A DNA stretch of 64,000 nucleotides from Trametes villosa (GCA_002964805.2 PUDQ02000032.1:310001-374000); one strand, 5' to 3'; positions 22,182 through 33,496 are shown, counted from the stretch's first letter. The notes: generated from the letters alone by a model not told the origin. Made by a program: numbers and translations.

Positions 22182-24029
22182 TCAAGGATCACTCGCATCC
22201 AGAGCGCCCACTTCGATCGTGAGGGAGTATATGTCTGCGCGCGCGATCCAGGTGTCGAACGTCAAGGTGACGACCCTCCCTCCGCAAATGAAGGCTTTGG
22301 CATGGTTTTCCCATGTCGCTACGTGGTTCTGGGGACAGCGATGAGGTGAGTCTCGTGGCTCCCCTTTCATTGTAGCCTCGAGAGAAAGCTTCGAGTCCAT
22401 CGATCCTAGTAGCGTCGCCGCAGAGGAAGGCTTTGAGGGTGCGGTGCTCCGGGATGTTCCCGTAACGGAGGCGCAAAGAAACCGCCCGATGCATGGGCAC
22501 CTGCCCATGCGAATGTGGATAGTCTCGTTTGCGGCCTTGAGTGAAAGCGCGAGGCTGTCCGGCGAGGCGACCTCCGAGACGTGTAGAACGTCCCCTCCGC
22601 TAGCCATAGAGGCCGTAAAACCCGCTTTCTCCAGCTCGGTGATGAGCCATGAAGGAACGACTATCTCGCACGGGCACTTGAAGGTTGGTATGGACGGAGT
22701 CGACAGAGGAGCACGTTGTGCCGTCAGGGAAGCGCGATAGGGGATGCATACGTCCACGGTCTCGACAGAGCTTGCTAGTTCTTCGAGACGTGTCTGGGAC
22801 AAGCTGACGGCGCGGAAGTACGAGTTCGGAGGCACCTGAGGGCGTCCGACGTAGTGTCCGACGAAGAAGCGACCAGACGTTTGAGGCTGAGGATAGAGTA
22901 GAAGTGCGATGACGCGGCCGTCCGCGTCTTCGCATCCTAGAAGCGCAAGGTACGTTGTTTTTGCGGAGCCGTGGTGGATGGGAATGAGTGGAAGGCGCGA
23001 GCGCATGCCGTAGCTGGTGATGGAGTAATCGGATAGCACAAAGGGAACACCGACTCGCTCCTCGAAGACCTCCGGGGGGATGAAGGATATTGTTCCAGAG
23101 TTCACGAACGCGTCCGGCGACCACGCGAAGAGATTTCTGGACTGCCAGTAGCGACCGTCGTCGCTGACAGAGTCGGGTACCAAGTTCTCGAACAGGACGG
23201 CGTCGTGATGGAGGACCGGTCCCCACGCGAAGATGCTTTGGTCCGGAACCTGCTTGAGGATTTCCTCCTGCAGGCGGATGAACGCGCTCGCGCCCTCACC
23301 ATAGACCGTCGGCATGTTGACGCCAAAGATGCCAAAGAGCGAGTACGCCTTGTCCTCCACACGCGTCGTCTGCCTTTTCGCCGCCCACGACATGCGCTGC
23401 GCGACGCTGACCGCATCCAACGACTTCTCGTGCGTGAGCACCGCGCGCTCGACGCCCGCCACCTCCTCCACGACGTCCGCGAGGCTCGCCTTCGTCCCGA
23501 TGAGCCGCCATTCGGCCGAGACGAAGACGACGGTCGCGGGCGCGATGAGCTCCTGCAGCGTCCAGCCGCGCGTCCACCAGCGGCTGCGCCGGAAGCGCGC
23601 GTCGCGCAGGCGCGGGTCGTCGCCCGCGCGCACGTCCGCGAGGAACGCGAAGCAGACGTCCGCCGCGGCGTACCACTCGTACATCGAGTTGAGCGCCTCG
23701 GAGAGCGCGCTGCTGCTCGTCTTGTCGATGCAGCACGAGTCGATCCACACCCAGCGGTAGCCGTGCCGGAGCGCGAGCGCGCAGCACCCGCGGATCTTTG
23801 AGGAGGCGCGGGTGAGCGCGGTGCCGGCCTCGGAGGTTGTTGGAGTGAGGGCGGATAGGCAGCGTTTGAGGAGCGGTTTCTTCCGGGAGGCGTCCGCTTG
23901 GAGGGCGAGGAGGTCCTGGAAGGACTGTTCCCCCGTGAGGTCCCAGACGTGCGAGAGGATCGCATAGCGGTGCTCGCGCGGCCTGTCGATGTAATGGAAA
24001 GTGCCATCTTCTGTGTTGAGCAGCCACAT
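22182..24029 (-). CDS. HET-domain (heterokaryon incompatibility-like) protein
   Basis: A single open frame of 615 residues without introns. The N-terminal half is a HET domain with its three conserved blocks: block 1 YAILSHVWDLTGEQSFQDL (residues about 22-40); block 2 YRWVWIDSCCIDKTSSSALS (about 92-111) followed by SMYEWYAAADVCFAFLADV; block 3 SRWWTRGWTLQELIAPA (about 149-165). The typical SWAAKRQTTRVEDKAYSLFG and MPTVYGEGASAFIRLQEEI text follows. HET-domain proteins are linked to non-self recognition and programmed cell death in filamentous ascomycetes; in basidiomycetes they are numerous and mostly untested. The C-terminal half (about residues 270-615) has no domain I recognise and may be the recognition or effector part. 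The start gives the usual MWLLNT opening. Confidence 0.9.
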   Translation of the reverse strand: MWLLNTEDGTFHYIDRPREHRYAILSHVWDLTGEQSFQDLLALQADASRKKPLLKRCLSALTPTTSEAGTALTRASSKIRGCCALALRHGYRWVWIDSCCIDKTSSSALSEALNSMYEWYAAADVCFAFLADVRAGDDPRLRDARFRRSRWWTRGWTLQELIAPATVVFVSAEWRLIGTKASLADVVEEVAGVERAVLTHEKSLDAVSVAQRMSWAAKRQTTRVEDKAYSLFGIFGVNMPTVYGEGASAFIRLQEEILKQVPDQSIFAWGPVLHHDAVLFENLVPDSVSDDGRYWQSRNLFAWSPDAFVNSGTISFIPPEVFEERVGVPFVLSDYSITSYGMRSRLPLIPIHHGSAKTTYLALLGCEDADGRVIALLLYPQPQTSGRFFVGHYVGRPQVPPNSYFRAVSLSQTRLEELASSVETVDVCIPYRASLTAQRAPLSTPSIPTFKCPCEIVVPSWLITELEKAGFTASMASGGDVLHVSEVASPDSLALSLKAANETIHIRMGRCPCIGRFLCASVTGTSRSTAPSKPSSAATLLGSMDSKLSLEATMKGEPRDSPHRCPQNHVATWENHAKAFICGGRVVTLTFDTWIARADIYSLTIEVGALDASDP

Positions 24030-25225
24030 GCTGTGACGATGGTGCCTGTACGAAGCAAGGGTTAGATGCAGCCGATGGCGGAGGAGACCAACGATGTACT
24101 GACAGTCAGGTAGCCTCCGCTGTGTTCCTTCTCAAGTTGAGTCGGTGGTCTTCATGCCCAACCGGTGGGTGATGGCAGGAGGCTGGAGTGTCAGTGACAG
24201 CGCGAATCCAACATCATCGCCATAGCGCTGGAGGAACTGCTGCGCCCATCCCATCAGTCATGTCATCCCTGCCCAATTCACTCCGATGTCAAGACACACA
24301 CATACCATATTTACAACTACTCACCAACTGACCACTGCGTCCCTCCCACCACGAATCACCTGGTACCCGCGGCCGACGCCCGAGACGCGCTATTCAAACT
24401 TCAAACCGCCACCAGGGCAAGCGACGGACGGATATAGCACACGCTAGCCTGAGCCTGGAGCTTAACGCGTAACGACAGGCGTACATATGGGTCCCAGGGC
24501 GATCTGTGTGTGTCCGGGTCGTGCGTGTACTGCTTCCGCCGCCGGTGCCGAGCGTCGAGGAGAGTTTGCCGCCTGGCCTTGCCTCGCGGCGAGCTAAGAA
24601 AGAAGGCGGGAAGGCGCGGAGGCGCCCGGTGGATGTGGCTTCTTTTGAAGCGACGCGAAGAGCTTGGGCGAGTGGTAGAGGTATCAAAGCCAGGCGAGGC
24701 GAAGAAGCAGAAGACCTCGCCGGACACAACCTTGAAGCTGGCAGATGCTGTTGTCGACGAGATCGCGCACGCGCTCACACATGAGATAGCAAGACAACGC
24801 CGTATATTGATCGTATCGTACAATACCATAACCGCTGCAGCCGGCGGGCGACTAGTCGAGGTACAGTACCAGCGCAGTGCGTCCGTGCGCGCGGGACAGC
24901 TATGCTATGCGGGGTGCGGTGCACCGGCCCGGGGACTCGAGAGGGGGAGGGGAAGACATCCAATGCAGGGGATCGGGGAGGAGACGTGGAATCGAGAAAG
25001 AGCACAGCCGCCGCTCGTGAAGTATCATTACACATTACTACGCAGTCGTCGTTCGTGAGATGGGGTGGGTGGGGCGGGGGGCGCAGGCGGCGTGTGGGGG
25101 ATCATGCAACGCCCGGGGGGATAAAGATAGTCGAACAGGAAGGCACGACCAGGGATGGGGATGGGGATGGGTGGGGAGAGTACAAGAGGCGGGAGAGCGG
25201 GAAGGGGGTATGCGGGAGAGGGCTT
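24030..25225. other. intergenic HET gene / sugar transporter
   Basis: About 1.2 kb upstream of the HET gene and downstream of the transporter. Two moderately long overlapping frames (24401-24829 minus, 24510-25058 plus) occupy it, but neither has a recognisable domain and both probably reflect GC-rich composition. I assign nothing here beyond the HET promoter. Confidence 0.45.
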
Positions 25226-26988
25226 TTAGACCTTCTCGGCGGAGCCCTTGTCGTCGTGGCGGGACTCGGTCGCGCCCTTGTAGTCGGAGACGTGGAGGTC
25301 CTGCGCGATGAGCTCGGTGCGGTAGCGCGCGGAGGTGATCGGCGTCGAGTTCTGGTAGAGCAGGTCGATCTGCTCGAGCGACAGGCCCTTCGTCTCGGGG
25401 ATGCAGAAGTAGGTGAAGATGAAGCACCCGAGGCAAGTGGAACCCCAGATGAAGAACACCTTGACGCCGAGGCCGGCGTTGCCCGGGCCCGTGTTGACGA
25501 GGTAGGGGGTGGCGTAACCGATACCGAAGTTCCAGAGCCTGCAGGGGATGGTCAGCAGCTGCTCGGGTGCGGGCGGGGTGAGAGGTAAGAACGTACCAGT
25601 TGGAGGCAACGGAGAGCGACATGGCCTTCGCACGGATCGCGAGCGGGAAGATCTCACCGGTGACAACCCAAGCAATGGGGCCCCAGGTGGACGCGAAGCC
25701 GGCGATGTAGATGCAGACGAGGGCGATGAGCGCCTTCTGGCCGGCCTGGTCCTCGACGGAGATGGTGACGCCGATGATCGCGACGAGGAACTCGCAGACA
25801 CACATGAGCGCGGCGCCCCAGAGGAGGAGAGACCGACGGCCGAAACGCTCGACGCCCCACATGCCCGGGATGGTCATGAACACGTTGACGATGTTCGTCG
25901 CGATCGTGATCAGGAAGGGGTCCGCGATGCCGGCGTTCTTGAAGAAGGTCGTGCCGTAGTAGAAGATGAAGTTGATACCGGTGAGCTGCTGCCACGCCTG
26001 GATGAAGATGCCGGAGAGCGTGCGGAGGGCGATCTTGTTGTGCGAGAACTTGAAGCAGTCGAGGTATGAGGACTCGCCGAGCTCCTCCTCCTCGCGGAGG
26101 GCGACGCGGATGTCGTTGAGCTCAGTCTCGACCTCGGGGTCCTGGGGGTCGAGCGACGTGAGACGCGCGAGAGCCTTGGCGGCCGCGGTGTCCCGGCCCT
26201 TCTTCACCAACCAACGAGGGGACTGCGCGAGGCTGTCAGCATATGACCAATCAAGCAGGAGAGCGCGTTGCTTACCTCGGGGAGGTAGGACATGCCGGCG
26301 CAGAGGATGAACGCCCAGATGAACTGAATGCCGATGGAGATCTGCCATGCCGAGTGGTTCTGGCGGTCCTTGGTCGCGTTGTTGATGACGGCAGCAAGGA
26401 GGAGACCGATGGTGATGGCCCACTGGTAGCCGGAGACGACGGCACCACGGATCCACTTGGGCGAGCACTCGGACTGGTACATGGGGATGAGAGTGGAGAC
26501 GAGACCGACACCGAGACCAGCGAAGACACGGCCAACAACGAAGGTGGCCATGTTCGGCGCGCCGGTTTGGAGGGCGACACCAACGCAGAAGACCAGGCAG
26601 GAGCACATGATACCGAGGCGACGGCCAAGGATATCAGCAGCGGGAGCACCGAGGAGAGCACCTGGAGGATTGTTAGCGTGATGCGCGAGTACTCGAGAAA
26701 GAAGGAGTGCTTACCGAAGAAGGTACCGGCGGAGAGGATAGAGACCACGAGCGACTCCTTGTTGGAGGGGAGGAAGTAGCCGAGGGGGTGCGCGTCGAGG
26801 TCCGTGGTGGGGTCGGCGAACGTCCGTAGCCAGTCGTCCATCTGGATGATACCGGAGATGGTGCCGGTGTCGTAACCGAAGAGGATACCACCGAAGGCGG
26901 CGAAGGCGGTCATGAGGATACCCGCGAGCTTGTTCTTGGGGGCGGAGGCACCGATGCCTTCGCCGGTCATAGCTGGACCACCGGCCAT
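25226..26988 (-). CDS. MFS sugar (hexose) transporter
   Basis: A 12-helix plasma-membrane sugar:H+ symporter or facilitator of the major facilitator superfamily. The start MAGGPAMTGEGIGASAPKNK leads into helix 1 with FAAFGGILFGYDTGTISGI, the fungal hexose transporter signature. The second exon has LLGAPAADILGRR, GRVFAGLGVGLVSTLIPMYQ and the PESPR-type loop split as YLPE/SPRWLVKKGR. Helix 7 contains QQLTGINFIFYYGTTFF, then ERFGRRSLLLWGA. The sugar-transport signature GPIAWVVTGEIFPLAIRAKA and the C-terminal PETKGLSLEQIDLLYQN follow. Four main exons, ending at 25226 after a charged tail (DDKGSAEKV). Close in style to RGT2/HXT-like or STL-like carriers; the substrate among hexoses or pentoses is not decidable. 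A TATA box 116 bp upstream and many CCCCGC-type motifs suggest strong, carbon-regulated expression. Confidence 0.93.
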
Positions 26989-27103
26989 TGTTGACGATAC
27001 GCGTTAGGGAAGAGCGGGGAAGAACGCGTGTGGGGGCGGGGGTGGGGACGGGGGGAAGTGGGGAAGAACAGACCACTGGGAAATGGACGAAGGCGGGGGC
27101 TGC

Positions 27104-27111
27104 ATTTTATA
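27104..27111 (-). promoter_or_regulatory. TATA box of the sugar transporter gene
   Basis: The minus strand reads TATAAAAT, a near-consensus TATA box 116 bp before the transporter ATG at 26988, followed by a GC-rich leader. Confidence 0.6.
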
Positions 27112-30100
27112 CGCGAGGCGACTCGGACGGGGCGAGAGTGATCCAAGTCCCCGCCCTAATCCGGACACCCGACCCATGCGGCCTCCATCAGCCAAATCTG
27201 ATCTCCCCCGCCCAGGCGCCCGCCAGGCACCCTCCCCCTGCCATTTGCGGGCGATGGGCCTGCAAAATCTGAGCCTCCCTCCCGCCCCGCCCCCGCACAG
27301 AACCAGCCCCGCCCGGGGGAGCCTCTTCTCCCCCCGCATCCCCGGACGCATCCCAGGCTTCTCTTCTCGCCCCCCAGCGGGCCCGCGTCCTCGCTCGCGT
27401 GCACGCATCCGAGCGAATTCACCATCGGCCTCCGCCTCCTTCAAACCTCCAGCGCAACCGAGAGACCGGAACAGAAATGCAGCGCGCTGATTGGGCAGGC
27501 GCGACGCCAGACGCAGCACATGACCCGCACCCCCGTTCCTGTCAGTGTCTGGCGCCTCCCGACCGAGCCCCGATCGCTGCGCCCCGCGCCCGCCTCTGGA
27601 GGTTGGGAGAACTGCGCGACCCGCCTGGGCGCCCGCCCCAGGCCGCAAGCGCGCGGGGCCGATCCTCGAAAAAAAAGCCATCGTGCCAAGCCGAGCCCCG
27701 CCCTTGCCGCCACCCGCTGTCGTGCGCGCTGCCCGCCCCCAGGATGGCGGCCGGGGATGGGTTCAGCCCGCGATCACCATCCACCGCGAGCCCGAATGCC
27801 GACTGTCAACTCGCCTGGGTTCCGTTTAGCCGCACCGGGGAGGCCTGCGTGGAAACGACGGCGTGTGCATCTGGGCCGTCCAGGGCAGACCCGGGTGCCG
27901 GCGCGAGCTCCGGGGCCACTCTGGAAGCGAAAAGTGAAACGGGCTCGGACTCGGAGGGGTGGACAATAGGGAGTGTTCTCGGGCGTCGTGGCCGTGGCAG
28001 GCTTCGTTCTCGCCTGCACCGCCCCGCGGAAGGGAGGATTGGGACAGCCGGAGCTTTGTGTCGTCGGAGGTTTCGCGTGCATCCGCCCGACGCTGGAACG
28101 CTGGACGGAGCTAGCGTTGGGTATCGCCCTGGCCGCTCGGGGAGCGGAAGGAGTCTCGAGCCGCCGCAGCGCGCCCGGGACCGAGGTGTTACGTTGTGTT
28201 ACGCGGCGTGACGGGGGTAACGAGGCACGCCGCGCCCGACGTGCGTGGGAAGGGCTGGTGGCGTGTGGCGGGGGCCCTGTCTCTAGCGTTACGCGCGCAC
28301 CGAGCGTCGGCCAACCGCCAGCGCCACCGCGCGTCGAGCAGACGTCACCCGCGTCGGCGCAGAAGCACACGCGCTTGCCCTCTGCGTCATTCTCATCGAT
28401 GCTTTGCGCCCCCTGATCCTCGCTCCTTCTTTTACATACACGGCCCCGCTTCTGCCGTCTGCTTTCGCCAGATGGATGCGAGCGGCGTGTTCGTGCACGC
28501 TCGATGCGGCCGCGGGCGGCGAGGATGGTCGCAGACGTGCCGCCGGATGCGGGCGATCGGCGGCGGCGGAGTTTCCGCAGGAATGTTGAGCAGCAACTGC
28601 GACGTGCGCGCTCGAGCTCCGCCCCGAGTCGTGCGCCCACTGCTCGCCGCGACGTTCGAATTCTGCATTCTGCCATTCCCGGCGGTTCCGGCGCTCCGGC
28701 GCATCGAAGGCGCGGCCGAGCTTGCGCTGCCTCCCGGACCTTCTCCTCGACCGTGCGCTCTCTCCTCCGTTTCTGCTTGCTGCATGCAACGCGCGATGCA
28801 GAGGTCGGGCGGTGGGCCGACGTGCACGCTGCGATGGGCCCGCTGCGCCGGGGCAAGGCACGATCCCGGGCGGGTCTGCATCTGGCCGTGACAGAGCCCG
28901 ATCACGCCGACGCGTCCCCCGCACGGCGTCCGGATGCGGACGACGAGGGCGCTGTCAGACGTCCTGGATGAGTGTCCAACCAACGCCACCACCGCCGCAC
29001 CCCGCTGCATATCGCCGCAAACGGCGCACCCGCCCCCCGCATGCGCAAATCCGAATTCGACGTGAGTTCACCCGCCCGCCCATTCACCCGCACAATGAGC
29101 TGCCGTTGATGGCTCTGTGCACACCAGACGTAACGATCCCGAACCCCGCACCGCACCCCGCACGCCGAACACGCTGCCCACACCCCGGTTGATGGCGCCC
29201 CCGCCATCCGCTGCCCGCATTTCCAAAACCCCAGGCTGCCATCTTCCAAGTCCAGCTTCTTCCCCATGGGCGATGGGAACGGCGCGCGTCGCTCGGCGCG
29301 CCATGTCCTATCGCGGCCATCGCCCGCTCTTTTCGCAGCGCGCCCCCACAGTCCGCCCGCCCCTGATTCGACGGGACAGGCGGGCGCGAGGAGATCGTGG
29401 CGGCGGGCGTGCTGATGCCCCAGGCTCCCCGCAGCGGCCTTGGGCTTCTGGAGGGCGAGCGAGAACGCGGCCAGAGGTGGGTCGCGTTCCTTGGCCTGCC
29501 AGCGCCCGGGCGGCGTGCGCTGGGCGGACTTTGTGCCGGTGGTGGGGGTCGGGGCCCGCGGGCGGGCGGGGAAGGCGCGTTACCCCAGGTCCCCCGGACG
29601 AGGCTGTCGGACGTCCCGCCGCCGACCCCACGGGGCGCGCTGTGTGGTTGTTTGCGCTCGGTGAGCTTGAATCAGTCGTTTGCCAGGTTTGTTTGTGCGC
29701 TGACCGTCGGTTTGAAGGTGCACGGTGGTGTCCTCCGCCTCCAGGGGCACAGGCGCGTCATGACAATGATGAAGAGCTTGTAAGCATGCCGTCAGCGCAT
29801 CCTCAGGCCCAACGTCCAGCGGGACATTCGCCGTCATCATATCTCGGCCTCCGTCGGACGACGTCCGCTCGCATAGCCGAAACGGCGTGCGCACTCAGGC
29901 TCCACCCGCCGGAGACGCAATCCTACGCCCAACTTCGCATGTCGTTCCGCCCATGGGCATGGGAGACCCGGAACGTGTAGACAACGATAACGCAGGCTTC
30001 GGACGGCCGGACGCGCAGCCGCGCCGGCTCGACGCATGTAACAGAAGGCCCTTGCACGTCTATCCCCACCCGCCCGCCTTCTCGAAGCCATCTCTCCCCT

Positions 30101-30366
30101 TCTCGCCCCCGATGCGTCTTCTACTGCCTCCGCGCGCGAAGTCCGTGCTCCACGCATCAGTTGCGTATTGGCCACGCCCGTGCTTTCGCTCACGTACATA
30201 CGTCGACGTTCTGGCTTTCGAGAGTTCGTTTTTCACGAGCGTCCGCGCTTGTGGGTATGAAGCATGCGGTCCCGCACGCCTCCGCAGTGCGAAGCACTGA
30301 GTAGCGCAGATCCCGCCGGCTGATGTCGGTGACGGCTGCCTGTCTTGACGCGGCGGTCACGTAAAC

Positions 30367-30390
30367 GCTGAGTACTCTTGAGTACTCAGC
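30367..30390. repeat. perfect 11 bp inverted repeat with 2 bp spacer
   Basis: Arms GCTGAGTACTC (30367-30377) and GAGTACTCAGC (30380-30390) flank TT. Each arm also contains the palindrome GAGTACTC. It may be a dimeric factor site or chance; it has no context of a terminator or RNA gene. Confidence 0.6.
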
Positions 30391-31953
30391 AGTGGGAGCC
30401 CGCCTGAGCGCGCATTCCCATTCAGTCGCAGTCTCCCTCCCTCCGGATCTGTGCATCTCGATTATGCGCGTCCCTAGCCTGCCCTACATAGCCTGCCCTG
30501 AGAATTGGACTCACGGCCATCTCGCCAACCCGTCAGTGTCAGACTTTGGTGGCAACGACGACAAAGTCCGCCCGCTTCGAATTCGTGCTTCGCAGATATC
30601 GCCATCACTGAGTCCTGACCCCCTCGCGCCTAGGGAGTGGACGGTTTCCGTTCCGGGCACGACGCTCTGAAAACGCGTCCGCGCGCGGCTGGATGAGGCA
30701 AGGCATGCCCTGACCCTCACCTTGGTGCGCTCCCACCGCGCTGATGCGGCGCTGTGCGTGCCGAGCAGGACGTAAGCTGACCGAACCCGTGCCCGATGTT
30801 CGTGTTCGTGTCGTACGTTCCTCGCGTTCGCGGTTGGCCAGAGGCGAAATCTCCTCAGCCGCAGGTGCGTCGAAGTTCGAGACATCCTGTCAATGCTACG
30901 ATCGCGTCGGGCATAGCGGCGCATTTTTGCGCCCTCATCTGCCACCGTCAGGTCGCCGACGGTCACACGCGCAGGCCTGCCAGGCCGACGGCGCGCGATC
31001 GTGCTTTCGCGTTTGCTTTCGCGTTTCCATCTTCGGCGTGCGGCCAGAGAAAACGCGGAGGCGCGTTCTCCTCAGGTTTAGCCTCAGCCTCAGCGCGCCA
31101 GTCGATGTGAGTCGTTTGCACCTCGCCCTGGCACGCCGCGCCCTTCACGATATTTTCCATCACTCACAGGGCGTGGTTGGCCACCACACGGTTGCGGTGC
31201 CTGCCAGCGTACGAGCCAGCCGCCGTCCACCCCGAGCCCGAGGGCGGCGCATCAACACACCGCTGGTCCTCGCTCAGCCGACGCTGGGCCAGGATACGGC
31301 GCGCGCCGATCAGGCACGGCGTGGTGGGTGCGGTGGGTGGGTGGTGGTGGCGGGCCCGATCGCGGTCACACGTGTTTTTGTCTGGGGCGATCTGTGTTCG
31401 GCCGAGGCTCAGATCGTGTGCGCCGCGCGATGTGCGCTGCGAGTCACCGAGTGCTGCTCTGGAAACTGAATGGAGGTCTGGACCGTTTTGTTTTTTCTCG
31501 CTGGTGCGCCTTGGCTCACAAACGCTGCGTAGAGCCTGAGACGTTGAGGACTCGTCGGGGTGCACTTGTCCCCACTCAACCTCCGGCTCGACGTACCCGC
31601 CATTCCCATGTCTCCAGCTCTCCTCCGGCTTACTCGCATCCCTCCCGAACCGCTTCGAACACCCTCTGTTCCCCGTGGATCCCCATCGGCTACCGGCCGT
31701 GGTACCATAGGACTTGCCGTGACAAAGAAGAGGCCGCCGCCGTAACCGCCGCGGCCGTTGAACTCATCCCACCGCCGGTCAGAAGACCCACCACCGTCAT
31801 GGGCCCCTATGTATGTGGTCGCACGTCTCATAGCTTGTACGCCGCACTAGTGGTGCCGGTCCCCGATCTCCAGGTTCAGCCCATCATCGCCCGTCAGTGA
31901 GCTCGGGGTGCTCAGCTACTTGACGTGGGCAGTGTCTACAGCTTGGCCGACAA

Positions 31954-32570
31954 TAGGGGTAGTCAGAGTGCTCGATTCTGCATCGATTCTGCAAAGATTC
32001 AGTAGAGATTCTGAATTTTGAATCGTCTCAGAATCGAGCCCTACCCTGAACACCCCGCCTGTAAATCCGATTCTGAGCCCGATTCTGGAGCACTCTGCAA
32101 CCTCCGAAATGTTGTAAACTCCCTCAAAAAGCACAACCGCGTGATTCTGCGGAAACTTTGACACAGTTCATAACAAATAGCATGCGGGTACATGGGAAAA
32201 CACTTGAAACCGACTATCTCTAAGCCGGGATGCCATAGAGGATGGTACAACCTGGCACAACGCCGACGGCGCTCGTGAGCGCGCGCGGAGGCGCTCGAGG
32301 GAGGCGGAAAACCGCGGTCGTCTCGCTGCTCTCGTCGATGTTTTGCACAGATAAGGTGTCTTATGTGGACCGAAATCAGGGGTGAGAGAGGGCAGCGCAG
32401 AATCGCGGCGGTCAGAATCGCGATTCCGACTGCAGAAGCTCCTCCAGAGCCGCTTCGACGATTCTGCTCGATTCTGCCAGAATCGCGATTCTAAGACCAG
32501 AATCGTGTTCAGAATCGTTTCCCAGAATCCACCCTGAATCGCCGCAGAATCGCTACTCTGACTACCCCTA
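31954..32570. mobile_element. 617 bp non-autonomous DNA transposon (MITE-like) with 16 bp terminal inverted repeats
   Basis: The ends are perfect inverted repeats: TAGGGGTAGTCAGAGT at 31954-31969 and its complement at 32555-32570, and similarity continues inward (both ends reach a GATTCTG). The interior is crowded with the 7-mer GATTCTG or its complement CAGAATC, 16 exact copies, mostly forward in the left half and reversed in the right half. Short TIRs plus subterminal repeats resemble hAT-type non-autonomous elements. However, I see no 8 bp target duplication: the flanks agree only over AAT, or over TA depending on where the boundary is set. No transposase is encoded. The superfamily therefore stays open. 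Confidence 0.75.
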
Positions 32571-33496
32571 ATAATGCACCGCACACCACACACCACACCA
32601 GAACCCCAGACTGCGCTCCGCGCACCCAGCGGTACACCCGCGCTCTGAGGCCACGATCGCTCGCGACGCCCGGCAACCATACCACAACGAACCGAGCCGT
32701 GGACGTCTCCGCATACCGACGCCGCGTTAGCCATACCCCGTTAGGCCGTCCCAGCACCCAGCGGCGCGCAAACAAGCTCGCCTCGATCGTCGATCGGCGC
32801 GACCTGCTGACCTCGCGACCCACGCGCTCCGGCGGTCAGCTGCGAGGGGGTCGCGACGCATCGGGCGGCGGTCCTGGTACCGTTGCTGGGGAATGCACTT
32901 GCGGTCGGCTGTGCGACTCAAGTTTCAGGGGGCCGGGCTGCTTTGGGATGCGTGAGGAGGTGGTGCGATGATCCCCGAGGCCGAGCGGTGCGTTTGTCAG
33001 GCTTTGGACGACGGTGAGCGTACGGTCCGCTGCCAGTAGCAAGGCCCATACTTCTCGAAATACTACTCGTTTTACGTGTATTGCACGGTTGCAGAGCTCG
33101 GAGAATATATGACAAGTGTTCTTGCAATTTGAATCAATGGACGGTATTGGACGTTCTATCCTAACGGTACCATCCTACCATAGCTGAGAACATTCCATTC
33201 CGCATTAGTTGTTGACCGGGGAAATATCGCGGAATTAGTCTCGCTACAACGTCCGGCGGGGTAACAAGGATCGAGGTTTCCGAGCTCGTCATCACGAAGA
33301 TCGCCGATGGCCCTCATGCCCTCGGTGGAATTGAATAGGGACCAAGATCGGGGACGCATGGGCTGGACCACCGGAGGCATTCACAATACAGTAACATTCA
33401 TATGCTGCTACAAGGACAACGGCTACTCCTACAACAGCTTTCCTATCCAATCTTCACATTCTAACGATACAGCATGCACCCACGTGCAGAGCCCGC
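32571..33496. other. intergenic between the TIR element and DAK
   Basis: About 925 bp downstream of the dihydroxyacetone kinase gene, with no exon, RNA or repeat recognised. Confidence 0.5.

Larger units (their letters stand above)
26989..31953. other. about 5 kb GC-rich region without a recognisable gene
   Basis: Long frames exist on both strands (for example 27774-28856 minus, 360 codons, and 27399-28211 plus). All overlap one another, are rich in Arg, Ala, Pro and Gly, and show no domain, signal peptide or splice logic, so I read them as a by-product of high GC. The first 400 bp next to the transporter hold several CCCCGC/CCCCRG strings on the plus strand (SYGGGG on the gene strand), resembling CreA/Mig1 sites. 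Other items are an 11 bp perfect inverted repeat at 30367-30390 and a guanine-run cluster near 31326-31355. The stretch could be an extended regulatory region, a non-coding transcript or eroded repeat DNA. Confidence 0.45.

Noticed and set aside
24510..25058. 182-codon plus-strand frame with a fairly protein-like middle part
   Set aside because: A second frame covers the same bases on the other strand (24401-24829), neither is recognisable, and there is no promoter or splice support.
15035..26988. P450, HET gene and sugar transporter as part of a secondary-metabolite cluster
   Set aside because: No backbone synthase (PKS, NRPS, terpene cyclase) or tailoring set is present, and housekeeping genes such as VPS5 lie in between.
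27399..28211. 270-codon plus-strand frame in the same stretch
   Set aside because: Same reasons: random-looking composition, overlap with the minus-strand frame, no family resemblance.
27774..28856. 360-codon minus-strand frame in the GC-rich gene-free stretch
   Set aside because: It is Arg/Ala/Pro-rich throughout, overlaps equally long frames on the other strand, and shows no domain, signal peptide or splice signals; stop codons are simply rare at this GC content.
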